A program made the translations under genes and the position numbers. A DNA stretch of 64,000 bases from Boesenbergia rotunda (lineage: Eukaryota > Streptophyta > Magnoliopsida > Zingiberales > Zingiberaceae), in assembly GCA_024364735.1 (NCBI GenBank), contig JAGFNQ010009513.1, positions 23,370-87,369 of the forward strand. The letters are read 5' to 3'. Positions 1 to 12,554 of this stretch are shown here, piece by piece. The notes beneath the pieces were generated by a model. It did not search any database, was not told the DNA's origin, and saw nothing but the letters and a program-made list of their open reading frames with translations. The number at the start of each line of letters is the position of its first letter. Within the stretch, counting starts at the first letter, position 1.

Positions 1-683
1 TTGATGGTTGCTTTATGTTGTGAAAATATGAAAGAAGTCTTGGTCCTATGAAATATGATAGATGTGTGAACAATTTCTCTTATTATTAAAGTTTTCATCA
101 ACAATACTAATACGGTTGCTTTTCCATCTAATTTACAATTTTTAAGGTAATATAGTGTGTGTTTCTGTAGGCAAATGCATTTGAAATCTTTAGAAAGAGT
201 GAAAATGTAACAATATGTGCTAGCCTGAAAATGTAACAACAAATTACTACATGAAAAGTGTGTATTAATTAAAAAATATTACCCCAATATTTAAGAATTT
301 GTCACTAGAAATTTTGATGACAATAATTTTATTATTAGATTTGTCGGTCTACCTCCCGTGGCTAAAACTATTAATGATAGTTTTAATTTGATTCATTATT
401 GAATGTGACATTAGTTACTTTTCTATCATTAATAACAATCTATTTTTTAGTATATTCACCAAATGGTCACTAAATGATATAATAGTGTCACTATTTTATG
501 ATAATTTTTTTCATGATGCAAATAATCATTTTTCACTGGCTTGTTACTGAAAATAATTTTAGTGACAATGTTTTTAATATTATCTGTGGTTAGAACCTCA
601 TGCGTCAATGGTGCATTGTTCTTTATTATGGTAGATGCATTAGGCTGAATCAAGGTACAATGCCATGATTTTATGGCCTACAG
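1..683. other. AT-rich sequence left of the first visible APX exon
   Basis: No exon can be recognised here. The stretch ends in a plausible 3' splice acceptor (…CCTACAG) directly before the first APX exon at 684, so at least its right part is probably intron of that gene. A MITE-like inverted repeat lies at 299-568. Short ORFs here are not supported by any motif. Confidence 0.5.
299..568. mobile_element. Candidate MITE with TTGTCACTA ends
   Basis: The left end begins TTGTCACTAGAAATTTTGAT and the reverse complement of the right end begins TTGTCACTAAAATTATTTTC, so the two ends form an imperfect terminal inverted repeat of about 25 bases round an AT-rich core of 270 bp with no coding potential. 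A second, inner inverted repeat (ATTAATGATAG with CTATCATTAAT) lies in the core. No clear target-site duplication was found. It could be a CACTA- or Mutator-type MITE, or a chance palindrome in AT-rich DNA. Confidence 0.35.
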
Positions 684-3599
684 GTACGTCTAGGATGGCA
701 TGATGCTGGCACATATGACAAGAACATTGAGGAGTGGCCAAAATGTGGGGGAGCTAATGGTAGCTTGCGGTTTGAAATAGAGTTGAAGCATTCTGCCAAT
801 GCTGGTACTGAAATTATTAAACAAAAATTCTAAATCTTTGGTTGAATATGATGGGTTACTGGAGTACTGACTTGGTACTGCAGGTCTTGTAAATGCTCTA
901 AAGCTTCTTCAGCCTATCAAGGAAAAGTATCTAGGCATTACATTTGCAGATTTGTTTCAATTAGCCAGTGCTACAGCTGTTGAGGTTGGTCCTTTTTATT
1001 TTCTGACTTAGTTGCTCCCGAACTTAGAATTCTTTTGCAACCAACTTGTGTTTTATACTTTTTGCTGGAGAACTATTAGAAACTAATATTGATTGACTCT
1101 GATTCTCAGGAGTCTGGTGGTCCTCATATCCTATGAAGTATGGAAGGGTTGATGTCTCTGGACCTGAACAATGCCCTGACGAAGGAAGACTTCCTGGTTA
1201 GAGACCCATGCAAACTTGCTGATGAAGCAAGCAACTATTTCTCAATTGATCTTTGCATATAATACTCACCATGACAGATTTTGAGTGAAATATTATCTTC
1301 TTTTTGTGTGTTGAAATGTGTTTTATTTTGTTCATATGCACAAAAGTAGTTATCACTCTCTAGTTTGAATTACTTTGGTTGCAATTCCCTATGCTATTGA
1401 CATTAACTCATGCTCTCTCGTCTGAGTTTGATTATGTTAATCTATTGTATTTTCTCCTCTGAGTTACCATTCACATTTAATAAATTTATGTGTCAAAAAA
1501 ATAATACTAAAGAATTGTTTTACATCTCTTTTTATCTTTTAAATTTTATGTTCTAAAACACAACAAAAGAGAGAGAAAATATTCTTAAACAAATATTTTG
1601 AAATGTTTCATTTTTATCCATGCAATATATGACATTATTCTCTGAGTTTGCTTATGATAAAACATCTATATAATTGAACTCTTGAACATTCGATGTTTTG
1701 AAGTGTTTATAAGTTTTTATATATGCAATATTTGGCATTATCAATAGAGATTTGTAGGGAATGATTATAATTGGAATTGATTTATAAAAATCTCAAACTC
1801 ATATTGAAATGATCCATGTATGGGTGGGATACAAAATAACAAGAACGTTAGCTTGTTTAAAATGATATTGATGTTTTCTTCAATGAATTCTGAAAAATGG
1901 GCATTCGCCTACACCAGTTAGAGTTAGAGTTTTATTACCAATCTTATAGTTGATGTTTAGATGTACTAGGTTTCGAGGCAGTTTGGTTTGGTTGGCCTTG
2001 GTGATTAAATGAGGCTTTGATGACCAAATGAGAAACTAGTTCACTCAAGTTGTCAACACACTTGACAAAAGGATTGAGACTAAAGTGATGTGGTTCGATT
2101 GCCACACAACCCATAGAATCAATAGTAGGTACAGAACTAGTGATAGCACTCAGCAGTTGAATGAAACCAACTAGGGAGCTTAGAAAGCTTAGACATGTAT
2201 TAGAGACATTACTTTTGTCTTGATATGTTACTTGGCTGCTTATAGTGAATGGTGGTATGGCCTCACTTTTTCCTCTTTAGAGCTTGTGGCCAAAACCATA
2301 CTTTGGTGTACAGGTAGGGATACAACATTGCGATCCTTTGACAAGAGCATTTAATGCAACAAGGTGGATCATATTAAATAAGAGGGTAGTTCTATGAGAG
2401 TAGGACAGAATTTCTATTGAAGCCCTAACCATTGAGGGTTGTTCATGATTTGTGAATGACACGTTCATTGTTCATCCTATGCTTCACTAGGTTTTATATT
2501 GGTAGCAAGTGGCGACTCAGTGAGCCCCTCCTAGCACCAATGTTAATGGTTTAGTTTGTGTGTTTTGGTTTATTTGGTCTTAGTAATTGGATGAGAAAGC
2601 AGTTCAGTTGAGTAGCAAATCAATTGATAGGATTGCATTTGAGAGGATGTGATCCAACTCCCTCTTTACCCACAAAATCAATTATGGGCGAGGGCCTAAT
2701 GATGGCATTCTATAGCTCATTCCAACCATGTAGGGAGGTAAGGAATCTTAGTCATGTGTATTAGAGACATTAACTCAGACTGGCATTTTGCTTGCTTTTT
2801 CATATGATCTGATGGTTTGGCTTCATTGCTCCCTCTTCGGATGGCTGGCATAGCAAGTCTCATGGCACAACACATGTGAACAAACACCACTTCATCCTTG
2901 TTTAGCCATGGCATTTGATGCAACTCAATAGATCACACTAAATGTGAGGTTGTTCATATTTAATGTGTTCTATACCAGGAAACCTCTCTCCTTAGTGGAT
3001 GCCCACTAGTCATGGATGTTGTTGGTCAAAGTGACTCTTGGCTCTTGCCCACGAAGGTTCCATTAGCCAATGCCCCTAGAAGGAGCAGATTGCTTTTCCA
3101 TTGAAAGGGGAGGCGAGTTGAGAGTGTTGTAGGTCCAACCAGGAGTTGGCTCCTCTAAGCTGAGGTCACTTGGAGTGAGATCATTAGTTTCCTTTTAGCA
3201 CAATCACTATGCATAAATTGATAATGGCATATTTGATCATTCATAGGTGCTTTCAAATGAGACTGACATGTCTCCGTGTCTGTGAAAATTTGTATTACAA
3301 TCCTTCTATGTCCCTGTTGGATATTTGTTTTCTTATCTATTCCACATCTATTTTTTTTAATCAGATGCTGGTCCTCCTTCACCTGCGGATCATTTACGGA
3401 GTGTATTCTACAGAATGGGCTTGGATGATAAGGTTTTATCATAATGTTTTCAACTAATATGATTTCATAGTTAATATAACTTTGCCTAAAATCCTCTGTT
3501 TTCTTGATTTAGGAGATTGTTGCCTTGTCCGGTGCACATACGCTTGGTCGATCCAGACCAGAACGCAGTGGTTGGGGAAAAGCAGAAACTAAGTATACA
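684..3599 (+). pseudogene. APX: L-ascorbate peroxidase, chloroplast type (partial; frameshift in third visible exon)
   Basis: Five consecutive exons are visible: 684-804, 884-984, 1110-1196, 3365-3432 and 3513-3599, all with AG/GT borders and compatible phases. They encode the haem-peroxidase core: VRLGWHDAGTY with the distal Arg and His, ELKHSANAGLVNALKLLQPI, DLFQLASATA, DHLRSVFYRMGLDDK and the proximal-His motif SGAHTLGRSRPERSGWGK. This matches stromal/thylakoid APX, which reduces H2O2 with ascorbate in plastids. In the third exon one base is missing before ATGAAGTATGG (about 1130), which shifts frame and creates TGA at once. The N-terminus and everything after KYT (next exon expected to start KDGPGAP) are not in the window; the sequence runs into an LTR beyond 3919. 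The exons are otherwise well conserved, so a recent pseudogene or a sequencing error are both possible. Confidence 0.8.
1961..2960. repeat. Diverged direct duplication inside the long APX intron
   Basis: The 2.2-kb intron between 1196 and 3365 holds two diverged copies of a segment of about 500 bp, offset by about 560 bp. Matching blocks include the TTGGYCTTRGTRATTRRATGAG region near 1993 and 2574, the ATGTRTTAGAGACATTA region near 2192 and 2755, and the GCATTTRATGCAAC region near 2347 and 2910. No terminal repeats or coding motif were seen. It may be an unclassified element or an old tandem duplication. Confidence 0.45.
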
Positions 3600-3918
3600 G
3601 TAAGTCATCTGTCTGTTTTATATCATTAAACCAAATAAATAAAACATTAAAAATTCTAAACTAGATACCCTTTCTTTTCCAACTCTAGTTCAAATTAAAC
3701 TATATATAAGGCTAATAAATGTTGAGAATTTGCACATTTTCTCAATTCAAATCGCATTATGATACCTAATAAAAATATATTATCTTGCATAAGCAAGTTG
3801 CCTGTTGCCTGTTTTTTTAACTAATCAAGAAAAAAGGAAAAAAAAAAAAAACTGTGTTGAAGCTAGTCCATAGCATCCTGATATCAACCCATTGGCTATT
3901 TTTGTCTAGGCAGTTCAA
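3600..3918 (+). other. Start of the next APX intron, cut off at an N
   Basis: The exon ending at 3599 is followed by a consensus donor (GTAAGT at 3600). The rest is AT-rich with a run of A at 3834-3851 and no recognisable exon. It stops at the N at 3919, where LTR sequence begins. Confidence 0.6.
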
Positions 3919-3919
3919 N
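3919..3919. other. Single ambiguous base (N) at the gene/retrotransposon junction
   Basis: The only N in the window lies exactly where APX intron sequence changes to family-A LTR sequence. The LTR to its right lacks the first 45 or so bases present in the other copies (27036 and 62373 begin TGTTGGGACCGGGTGCATGT). The junction may be a truncated insertion or an assembly join. Confidence 0.9.
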
Positions 3920-6539
3920 ATTTTAAATTTTTACGTGCAGCGGAAGAATTTGCATATATAAATAATTTCCTAAATTATTTTAACTTCGTATCTATCATGC
4001 AACCTTTAGTGTGTTGACATAATCAAAAATAAAACTTTGCGGAAAGGTAAACTAATTTACCAAGTACCTCGCGTAACTCGAAGTAAGGGACGAGATCCAA
4101 CCGTAGCGTCCCTTGGAAGTCCGCCTCTATTCGCGTCCACGTCGAGTTCTCTTCGGGATGACTTCGCAAAGTCATGAGTTTTTGTGTCGACGAGAACTAC
4201 TAGATTCTCTATAGGACAACAAAGAAGATCAAGAGAGGAATTAGGAAACTAACCAACAAGAAGCGGAATCCAAATTCCGGGAAGAGAGGAGTCGCTATCC
4301 GCTTCTTCTTCTTCTTGTTCGGGTTCTCCTTCTTCTGAAGCTCACGGCAACCTTTGGTTGGGTAGAGATTGCGCCGGCCCTAAGCCTCCAAGTGGGCGCC
4401 GGCCCTAAGACTCCAAGAGTGGGCGCCGACCCTAAGGAAGAGAAGGGAAGGAGAGAAAAATAGAAGAGAGAGAGGGAGAGGTTAGCTCTATTTCAATTAG
4501 GAATTAAAGGCTTCCTTTGGTTCCTTATATAGTTGCTTCTCCCTTGCCAAGTCTCCTCTTAACGGAATTAACGGAATTAGTTATAAGAAATTTATCCTAT
4601 AAATTCTCTTATGAATTATCCGTTTAAACCAAGTTTTATTATAACTAACTTTATATATAAAACTAATTAGTTATCATAAGAAATTATCCTATAAATTCTC
4701 TTATGAATTATTCCGTTTAAACCAAGTTTTATTATAACTAACTTTATGATAAAACTAATTAGTTATCATAAAATTTATCCTATAAATTCTCTTATGAATT
4801 ACCAAGTTTTATTATAACTAACTTTATAATAAAACAATTAATCTCTCCTTTTATTATGGAATAAATTTTATAAGAAATTTATAAACTTTCTTATTATGGA
4901 AAAATCAATTCATAATTGATTTTATAAAATTAAAATAAACCATTTCATGGATCATTTTAATTTCCATAAAAAGAATAAATTTCTATAAATTTATTTATAT
5001 AAATTTCTTTATACAAATTTATTTATCCATAAAACAAATCCTTCTCTCATTTTAATTATGGAATAAATTTTATAAGAAATTTATAAACTTTCTTATTATG
5101 GAAAAATCAATTCATAATTGATTTTATAAAATTAAAATAAACCAATTCATGGATTATTTTAACTTCCATAAAAAGAATAAATTTCTATAAATTTATTTAT
5201 ATAAATTTCTTTATACAAATTTATTTATCCATAATTTATAAAATAAATCGCGCTAGATTTATTTTATTAATTAAACCAAAATTAATTGGTTTTTCTCCTT
5301 TAGGTGGCCGGCCAACCAAGGAGGGTTGGCACCCTCTTTGGCCGGCCCAAACCGAGCCGAACCAACGCGAATTAAACTCATTTAATTCGCCCAAAAAGCC
5401 TTCAAAAGACTTAGCCATTTTTAGCTTCCATTGCGCCTCTGATTAACTCAGATTCGACTTATTTCTCTTGATCGGAAAATCCAATTTTCAACTCGTTTTA
5501 AATCCCTCGGATTACTCGTAGTGCGTGTGACTAAATAGGCTTTCGATTTATGTTGGCCGTCTATAATCAACAATTATAGAACGATCATGAGTGGCACCTA
5601 GTAGTACATCATGATCCCCAATTAATCGAAAGATCAACGGTTTGACCTCAGAAGAAATTATTCTGAAACCCTTCAGCAGCTCTAATGAATCGTGCCCATT
5701 CCCTTCACCATCTTATACCCACTTGGTTCAGGACACGGTCTATTTGTGTCAGTCCCCACTAGGCTGACTACGTCACACCTAGCCCAAGTAGTGTCTTTCT
5801 CGTCCTTTGGATTTCTAATTACTCTCATGTATTTAAGAGACTCGTACTCTAAACAGATATACTCTGGCTAGAGATTTTTGAGTAACAATCCGACGATAGG
5901 CCTGGGTATACACTCCTCGCAAGGAGTGGTGAATCCTTTGTAGGCTGTTCAAACATTTTCGGGCACTTCGGCTTATACCCAATCATCCTGGGTCCACACC
6001 TCCTTGGAGATGCTTGCTTAAGATGTTAAATATAAGTCTCCCATGATCAAAGATGACTTAAACACCGCAAGTCAAAGGAACATCGCACTTAAGCCGCAGT
6101 AAGAACTTCATTGACGTTTCTATAGATAGATTCCATATGAAGTCTTACAGCTAGTCACTCCAATGAACTAGTTCCCTTAACTAGGCATCCCATGTTTATC
6201 TCCGGACATCCCAATGTCACCAGCCAGTGAGAATCAGCCTGATTAGAGAATAACCCATGCTAGTCTCAACAGAATTGATAGTGTCCGTATTTATCAATTC
6301 ATCGACTAGGGATATTTTCAATACTTCACATTTGCACATTTAGAGATAATCACTAGTTGTGATCCCATCACAAATTCTCTTATGCTGTGAGTTGTATTGC
6401 GGACATTCAGTAGATGAGTTTTATGATCCCAATCAAATACACAAGCATGTATACTCAAATAGTGAATTATCATTTATTAAAATAAATATTTTACAATCAT
6501 AAGGCGATTGCCTTAGACACTTCTCTCATATCACTAACA
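3920..6539 (-). mobile_element. Family-A Copia LTR (3' LTR of the minus-strand copy, outer end truncated)
   Basis: It reads as the reverse complement of the LTR at 23228-25528 and of the solo LTR at 27036-29269, ending with TCACTAACA beside a polypurine tract. The outer terminus is missing. At about 2.6 kb it is longer than the other copies (2.2-2.3 kb), largely because AT-rich blocks at 4560-5230 are locally duplicated (the ATCCTATAAATTCTCTTATG block three times, the TATGGAATAAATTTTATAAG block twice). TTATATAG near 4527 is the likely minus-strand TATA box. The LTR contains the GGCCGGCC palindromes near 5308 and 5340 that mark this family. Confidence 0.88.
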
Positions 6540-6550
6540 AACTCCCACTT
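6540..6550 (-). promoter_or_regulatory. Polypurine tract of minus family-A copy
   Basis: On the minus strand AAGTGGGAGTT directly precedes the LTR start TGTTAGTGA. The same tract precedes the plus-strand LTR at 23228. Its function would be priming of plus-strand DNA synthesis. Confidence 0.85.
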
Positions 6551-9520
6551 GGCCCTAATGCCAATCGCTACGGTATCTAATACCACAGGCTTTAACATGA
6601 CCCTCAAACTTGTTCTGAGGCAAGGCCTTAGTTAAAGGATCCGCTAAATTCCTTTCAGTGGAAATTTTCTCAATTTGTATGTCATTCCTACTTATAATCT
6701 CTCTGATCAGATGATAGCGGTGAAGAACGTGTTTGGATTGCTGATGAGACCCTTGGTTCCTTTGCTTGTGCAATAGCTCCATTGTTGTCGGCAGTAAACC
6801 GGCACTGCATCATCAATGGTTGGAACCACGCCAAGTTCAGAGACGAACTTCTTGATCCAGACTGCTTCCTTTGCTGCTTCCGAAGCTGCGATATATTCCG
6901 CTTCTGTGGTGGAATCCGCTACGGTGTCTTGTTTGGAACTTTTCCACTTACTGCGCCTCCATTCAAAGTAAATATGTATCCAGACTGCGATTTGGAGTCA
7001 TCCTTATCTGTCTAGAAACTGCATCTGTATTACCCACGTATTACCATATCTCCTTCTCCATATATTAGGAACACATCCTTAGTTCTTCTTAAGTACTTAA
7101 GGATTGTCTTAACAGCCGCCCAGTGATCCATTCCTGGATCTGACTGGTATCTGCTTGTGACGCTCAAAGCATACGATACATCAGGCCTAGTACATAACAT
7201 AGCATACATGATAGATCCTATCGTGGATGTATAGGGAATCTTTATTCATGCAAATCCTCTCGTCTTCTGTGCGTGGACACATAGACTTTGAAAGGTTGAT
7301 CCCATGCCTGATGGGAAGGTAACCTTTCTTGGATTCCGACATGCTAAACCTTTTTAGCACTCGGTCTATATATGTAGACTGCGAAAGACCAAGCAACCGT
7401 TTTGATCTATCTCTATAGATTCTAATCCCAAGGATATAGGTTGCTTCTCCCAGGTCTTTCATGGATAAAGTTTAGGAAAACCAAATTTTAACTGTCTGTA
7501 AGACTGATATATCGTTTCCTATAAGTAATATGTCGTCGACATATAATACTAGGAATACGACTGCACTCCCACTAACCTTCTTGTACACACAAGGTTCGTC
7601 AGGATTTTGTGAGAAATCAAACTCTTTGATTGTCTCATCAAAACGGATGTTCTAGCTCCTAGATGCTTGCTTCAGTCCATATATGGATCGTCGAAGCTTG
7701 CATACTTTGGTTTTATCACCGATGTGAAACCTTCAGGTTGTATCATGTATACATCCTCAAGCAGGTTTCTGTTAAGGAAAGCTGTTTTCACATCCATTTG
7801 CCATATCTCATAATCATAATGAGCTGCTATGGCTAGGAGCATCCGAATTGATTTAAGCATAGCTACTGGCGAATAGGTTTCGTCATAATCAATTCCTTGC
7901 TTCTGACGATATCCTTTTGCCACTAATCTAGCTTTAAAGGTAACAACATTACCTTCCATGTCGGTTTTCTTCTTGAAAACCCACTTGCACCCTATGGGCT
8001 TAATCCCTTCAGGTGGTTTAACCAAGTCCCATACTTGGTTTTCGTACATGGAATCCATTTCCGACTTCATGGCCTCAAGTCATTTGTCCCTTTCTGAACT
8101 TTTCAGAACATCTTCATAACTGATAGGTTCGTCATCGCTTATGAGTAACACGTCGTTCGATTCACTTACGAGAAATCCGTATCTCTCTGGAATATTGTGT
8201 GTCCTTATCAGATCTACGAAGAGGTGGTATAGTTTTAGGTTCAACTGATAGCTCATCATTATGAGGTATTGGTTGTGGGTCTAGACTAGGTGTCTCTGTA
8301 ATGTCTATTGGAGTTTCTTGAACTTCATCAAGTTTAGTCCCACTCCACTGTTTTCTTGTAAAAGAAATTCTTTTTCCAGAAATACAGCATGCCTTGAAAC
8401 AAACACCTTTTGTTCCAAGGGATGATAGAATTGGTAACCCTTCGTTTCCTTAGGGTATCCAATAAATAGACATTTATCAGACTTAGCATCCAATTTGTCT
8501 GATACAATCCGCTTCACATAAGCAGGACAACCCCATATCTTAAGGTGAGTTAAGTGGGGTTTCTTACTATTCCATGTCTCATATGGAGTAGTAGAGACTA
8601 CCTTGGTCAGGACTCTGTTTAGAAAGTAAACAGCTGTCTTGAGTGCATAGCCCCAAAAGGATTTTGGAAGAGTTGCATGATTCATCATCGACCTAACCAT
8701 GTCCATCAAGGTTCGGTTGCGCCTCTCAGATACACCATTATGCTGTGGTGTATACGGCGGAGTCCATTGGCATAATATCCCATTGTCCCTAAGATAATCT
8801 TGAAACTCTTGACTTAACTATTCACCACCCCGATCGGATCGAAGTATTTTAATACTTTTGCCAAGCTGTTTCTCTACTTCATTTCTGAACTCTTTGAATT
8901 TCTCAAAGGCTTCAGATTTGTGTTTCATCAAGAACACGTACCCAAATCGTGAGTGATCATCGATAAAGGTGATGAAGTAGCTATAGCCTCCTTGTGCAAA
9001 AGTTGACATTGGTCCACATACATCAGTATGTATTAGACCAAGCAATTCTCCCACTAGATTACCTTTTCTGGAAAAGGGTAATTTGGTCATCTTGCCTTTT
9101 AAGCATGATTCGCATGTATCAAATGAACCGGGTTCAAATGATTCCAAAATTCCATATCGGTGTAATTCGGTCATGCGTTTCTTACTTACATGGCCAAGAC
9201 GACAATGCCAAGTGTAGGAGTCTATTCGATTATCTATTCGAGCACGTTTGTTGCTAACTTCGATATTGAAAATGTCACTGGATAAATCTAACGTGTAGAT
9301 GCCATTGCACAAAGTTCCATTCCCATAAAGAACGCCATTTAAAGTTATGTAACAACAATTATTACTAAAAGTTAAATGATAACCCTTTTCATTCAAACAT
9401 AAAATAGATACAATGTTCTTTATTAACGAAGGAACGAAATAACAATTATCCAATTCTAAGACACGTCCAGTCGGGAGCTTTAGCAAATATGTTCCGATGG
9501 CAACAGCAGTAATCTTTGCT
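6551..9520 (-). pseudogene. Copia pol remnant, family A (protease end, integrase, RT, RNase H), minus strand
   Basis: Reading leftwards from 9520: end of protease, the pre-integrase motif WHCRLGH with CESCLKGK, integrase (LIHTDVCGPMS, FIDDHSRFGYV, LRSDRGGE), the integrase C-terminal region (8305-8709), RT (CKWVFKKK, KTAFLN, YVDDILL near 7530) and RNase H, where the residues needed for TEAEYIAASEA are followed by KHVLHRYHLIREII. The order PR-INT-RT-RH is Copia, and the RNase H and integrase wording is Angela/BARE-like. It is broken by a stop replacing Tyr after SDRGGE (8818), a frameshift near 8340, a second near 7660 and others near 7180. Gag and the 5' LTR are absent: homology stops at about 9520 inside the protease region. 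Confidence 0.88.
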
Positions 9521-11089
9521 AGTTTCTGAATTTCGCAAACTTTTGAAATTTTCTAGTTTCTGAAATTTTATAATAATTGTGAAAACTTCCCATCTTTGGG
9601 AACTTTCCAATTTTGGAAATTTTTTTATTTTAGAAATTTTCCAATTTTGGAAATATGTAAGTTTTCTTTGTACCAGAAACTTACAATTATTCTGAAAACC
9701 TATTATGAAATCTCGCAATTTTGGGGACTTTCTTTCAAGAAAGTCTAGACAAATTTATGGACAATTAATTGACAATTAAATTTGAATTGGTTTTTAAATT
9801 GATAACAAAATTATTTATTTTGGATTGAGCCTCGAGGAGCCGTCCAATTTAAAGTTAGTTGTTGTAATTTAATTTCCCAATTTTGAATGAGATTGTCATG
9901 TTTGATTTCGATTGAGCATCGGGGAGCCGTCCAAATTGGATTTACGACAAATTTTTTTTCTTTGGGTATCTGAGCCTTGGGAAGCCACCCTTAGAAAACA
10001 ATTTGTTGTAATTAATTAAATTCATGAATAAAATATGATTTAAGAGGTGATGCTCTTACATATTGTTGTCTCCAAAATTAATTAGGAAAATGGTTTCCTA
10101 TAGAGTTTTCTTAAATGAAATTTTCATGAAAATAATATGTGGTTGAATTAAGGGATTTGTCTCTTAATTTAATAAGATTTGATTTAGAGAAATCAAAGTC
10201 TTAAACATATTATTTCCAAAATTGATTATGACAATTTAGGAAATTGTTTCCCAAAACAATTCCTTGAATAAAGTATGAAATTAGAATTAGGAAATCCGGT
10301 TCCTAATTCAATTAATGAGACTTGATAAATTAAGTCACATACATACTTTATTAAGGAAATCGTTAGTCATGACATAATTATATGTCATGAATGTGCTTAG
10401 AAAAGAAAGGATGAGACCCAAAACCCCTTACAAAATATTAAGGCCAACACCTTCCATTAATATGGTTAGAATCGGAGTTTTGTTTCTCGTTTGGGTTGAT
10501 GGACACATCCATGCCCGGCTTGAACCTCATCATGTTCAAACCATGGAATTAGTTTATGAATAATATAGTTGGAGTCAGATGTCAATCATTAGTTTTGGTT
10601 GTTGGACACATCCAAGCCTGACTAAACGGTTGAATGAGCTCCAACCATATTAAAACTATTTCTTGATTAATGGGTCAGCCTTAAGCTTGGAGCATCGATT
10701 TGTTGTGGCACAGCCAAGGTCGATGTAAAGAGAGATGCAGTTGGGTGCTATGTATAATGTTGCATACTTGTTAATGAGTTAACAACCCAATGATTTATGC
10801 AAGCATTCAATTAGTTGATAGCATAAAGTGATAGTTACATATATGTGATGTGTAATCGGTATAATTACCTACCTTCATAGCTAAGAATAACTTGATGGCC
10901 ACAGTCATGGTTGTTCATATCTATGGTTGATATCAACCTATTTGGAGATGTTCCTACGATCTCCCGAATTGATAAAAAGGGTTATTCAATTTGAAAAATA
11001 AATAGGATTTTATTTATGTATATTGATACATTCTTTAATCATTCTTCTCACATAAGCTCAATTTGTATTTCTAGGTTAATCACTCGATC
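9521..11089 (+). other. Probable untranslated leader of the plus-strand family-A element
   Basis: No ORF, LTR or PBS is visible in these 1.57 kb. They lead directly into the gag ATG at 11090. A long untranslated leader between LTR and gag is known for BARE/Angela elements. Three diverged blocks of the GAGCCTCGAGGAGCCGTCC type lie near 9827, 9915 and 9971, and two related blocks mentioning GTTGGACACATCCA lie near 10497 and 10602. The left end abuts the broken minus copy with no LTR between, so the 5' LTR and PBS of this copy have been lost. Confidence 0.5.
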
Positions 11090-12554
11090 ATGTCTTCTCT
11101 AAATTTGCGTTCCATCTTGGACACCAATAAACTGACTGGGTCGAACTTCATGGACTGGCTTCGAAACCTGAGGATAGTCCTCAAGGCAGAGAAGATTGCT
11201 TATGTCCTTGAAGATCAACTTCCTAGCCGTCCTCCAAAAAATGCAACTCCAGACCAGTTTGTGGCATATCAGAAACATGTGACCGATTCTGAACTTGCAA
11301 GTTGCATCATGCTAGCCTCTATGATACCTGAGCTGCAAAAGCAGCATGAGCATATGGATGCTTATACCATCATCTTCCATCTTCATGAGTTGTTTGAAGA
11401 GCAGGCGAGATCCGAAAGGTTCGAAGTCTCCAGACTCCTCTTCACCTCTAAGATGCAGGAAGGCACTTCTGCCTCGCAGTTTGTGTTAAAGATGTTGGGG
11501 TACATTGAGCGACTGAGCACACTCGATTTTGCAATGGATCATGAACTAAGTATTGACTTAATTCTGAATTGTTTGCCCAAAAGTTATTCACAATTTGTGA
11601 TGAACTATCGGATGAACAAACTAGAGACCACCATTCCTGAGTTGCTCAACCTGCTGAAAACTGTAGAGCCTTCTGTAAAGCCGGATCAAAAGACGGTACT
11701 GTTAGTTGGTTCCTCGAAGAAAGGTTCTAAGAGGAAGGCCAATGAACAGAATAAAGGAAAGAAGAAAAAGGCCAAAAAGACTGAAAAGAAACCAAAAGGA
11801 ACTTGCCATCATTGTGGCAAGGAGGGTCACTGGCGAAGAAACTACAAGGTTTATCTTGAGTCCTTGAAGAATAAGACATCCGATGCCCCATCCTCTTCAG
11901 GTATCTTCATTATTGAATGTCACTCTATTTCCTCAAATACCTGGGTACTTGATACTGGGTGTAGCTCACATATATGTAATGACATACGGGGGCTAAGGAA
12001 TAGAAGAAGACTCGTCGAGGGAGAAGCGGATTTGCGAGTTGGAAATGGAGCAAAGATTGCTACTGTTGCCATCGGAACATATTCGCTAAAGTTCCCGACT
12101 GGACGTGTCTTAGAATTGGATAATTGTTATTTCGTTCCTTCGTTAATAAAGAACATTGTATCTATTTCATGTTTGAATGAAAAGGGTTATCATTTAACTT
12201 TTAGTAACAATTGTTGTTACAAAACATTAAATGACATTCTTTATGGGAATGGAACTTTGTGCAATGGTATCTACACATTAGATTTATCCGGTGACGTTTT
12301 CAATATCGAAGTTAGCAACAAACGTGCTAGAATATTAATCGAATAGACTCATACACGTGGCATTGTCGTCTTGGCCATGTAAGTAAGAAACGCATGACCA
12401 AATTACACCGATGTGGTATTTTGGAATCATTTGAACCCGGTTCATTTGATACATGCGAATCATGCTTAAAAGGCAAGATGACCAAATTACCCTTTTCCGG
12501 AAAAGGTAATCCAGGGGGAGAATTGCTTGGTCTAATACATACTGATGTATGTGG
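11090..12554 (+). pseudogene. Copia gag-protease-pre-integrase, family A plus copy (first part)
   Basis: The ORF 11090-12346 encodes a Copia gag starting MSSLNLRSILDTNKLTGSNF, a Lys-rich linker, a zinc knuckle CHHCGKEGHWRRN whose last Cys has become Tyr, then the protease active site WVLDTGCSSHIC. A one-base deletion near 12335, compared with the minus copy, ends the frame; the next frame (12347-12554) carries WHCRLGH, CESCLKGK and the start of integrase, LGLIHTDVCG. There the reading is cut by element G and resumes at 20749. Gag would form the particle, the protease would process it. The copy cannot be functional as it stands. Confidence 0.88.

Noticed and set aside
9521..11089. Possible 5' LTR of the plus family-A copy
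   Set aside because: No similarity to the 23228-25528 LTR, no TG…CA ends, no PBS before gag.
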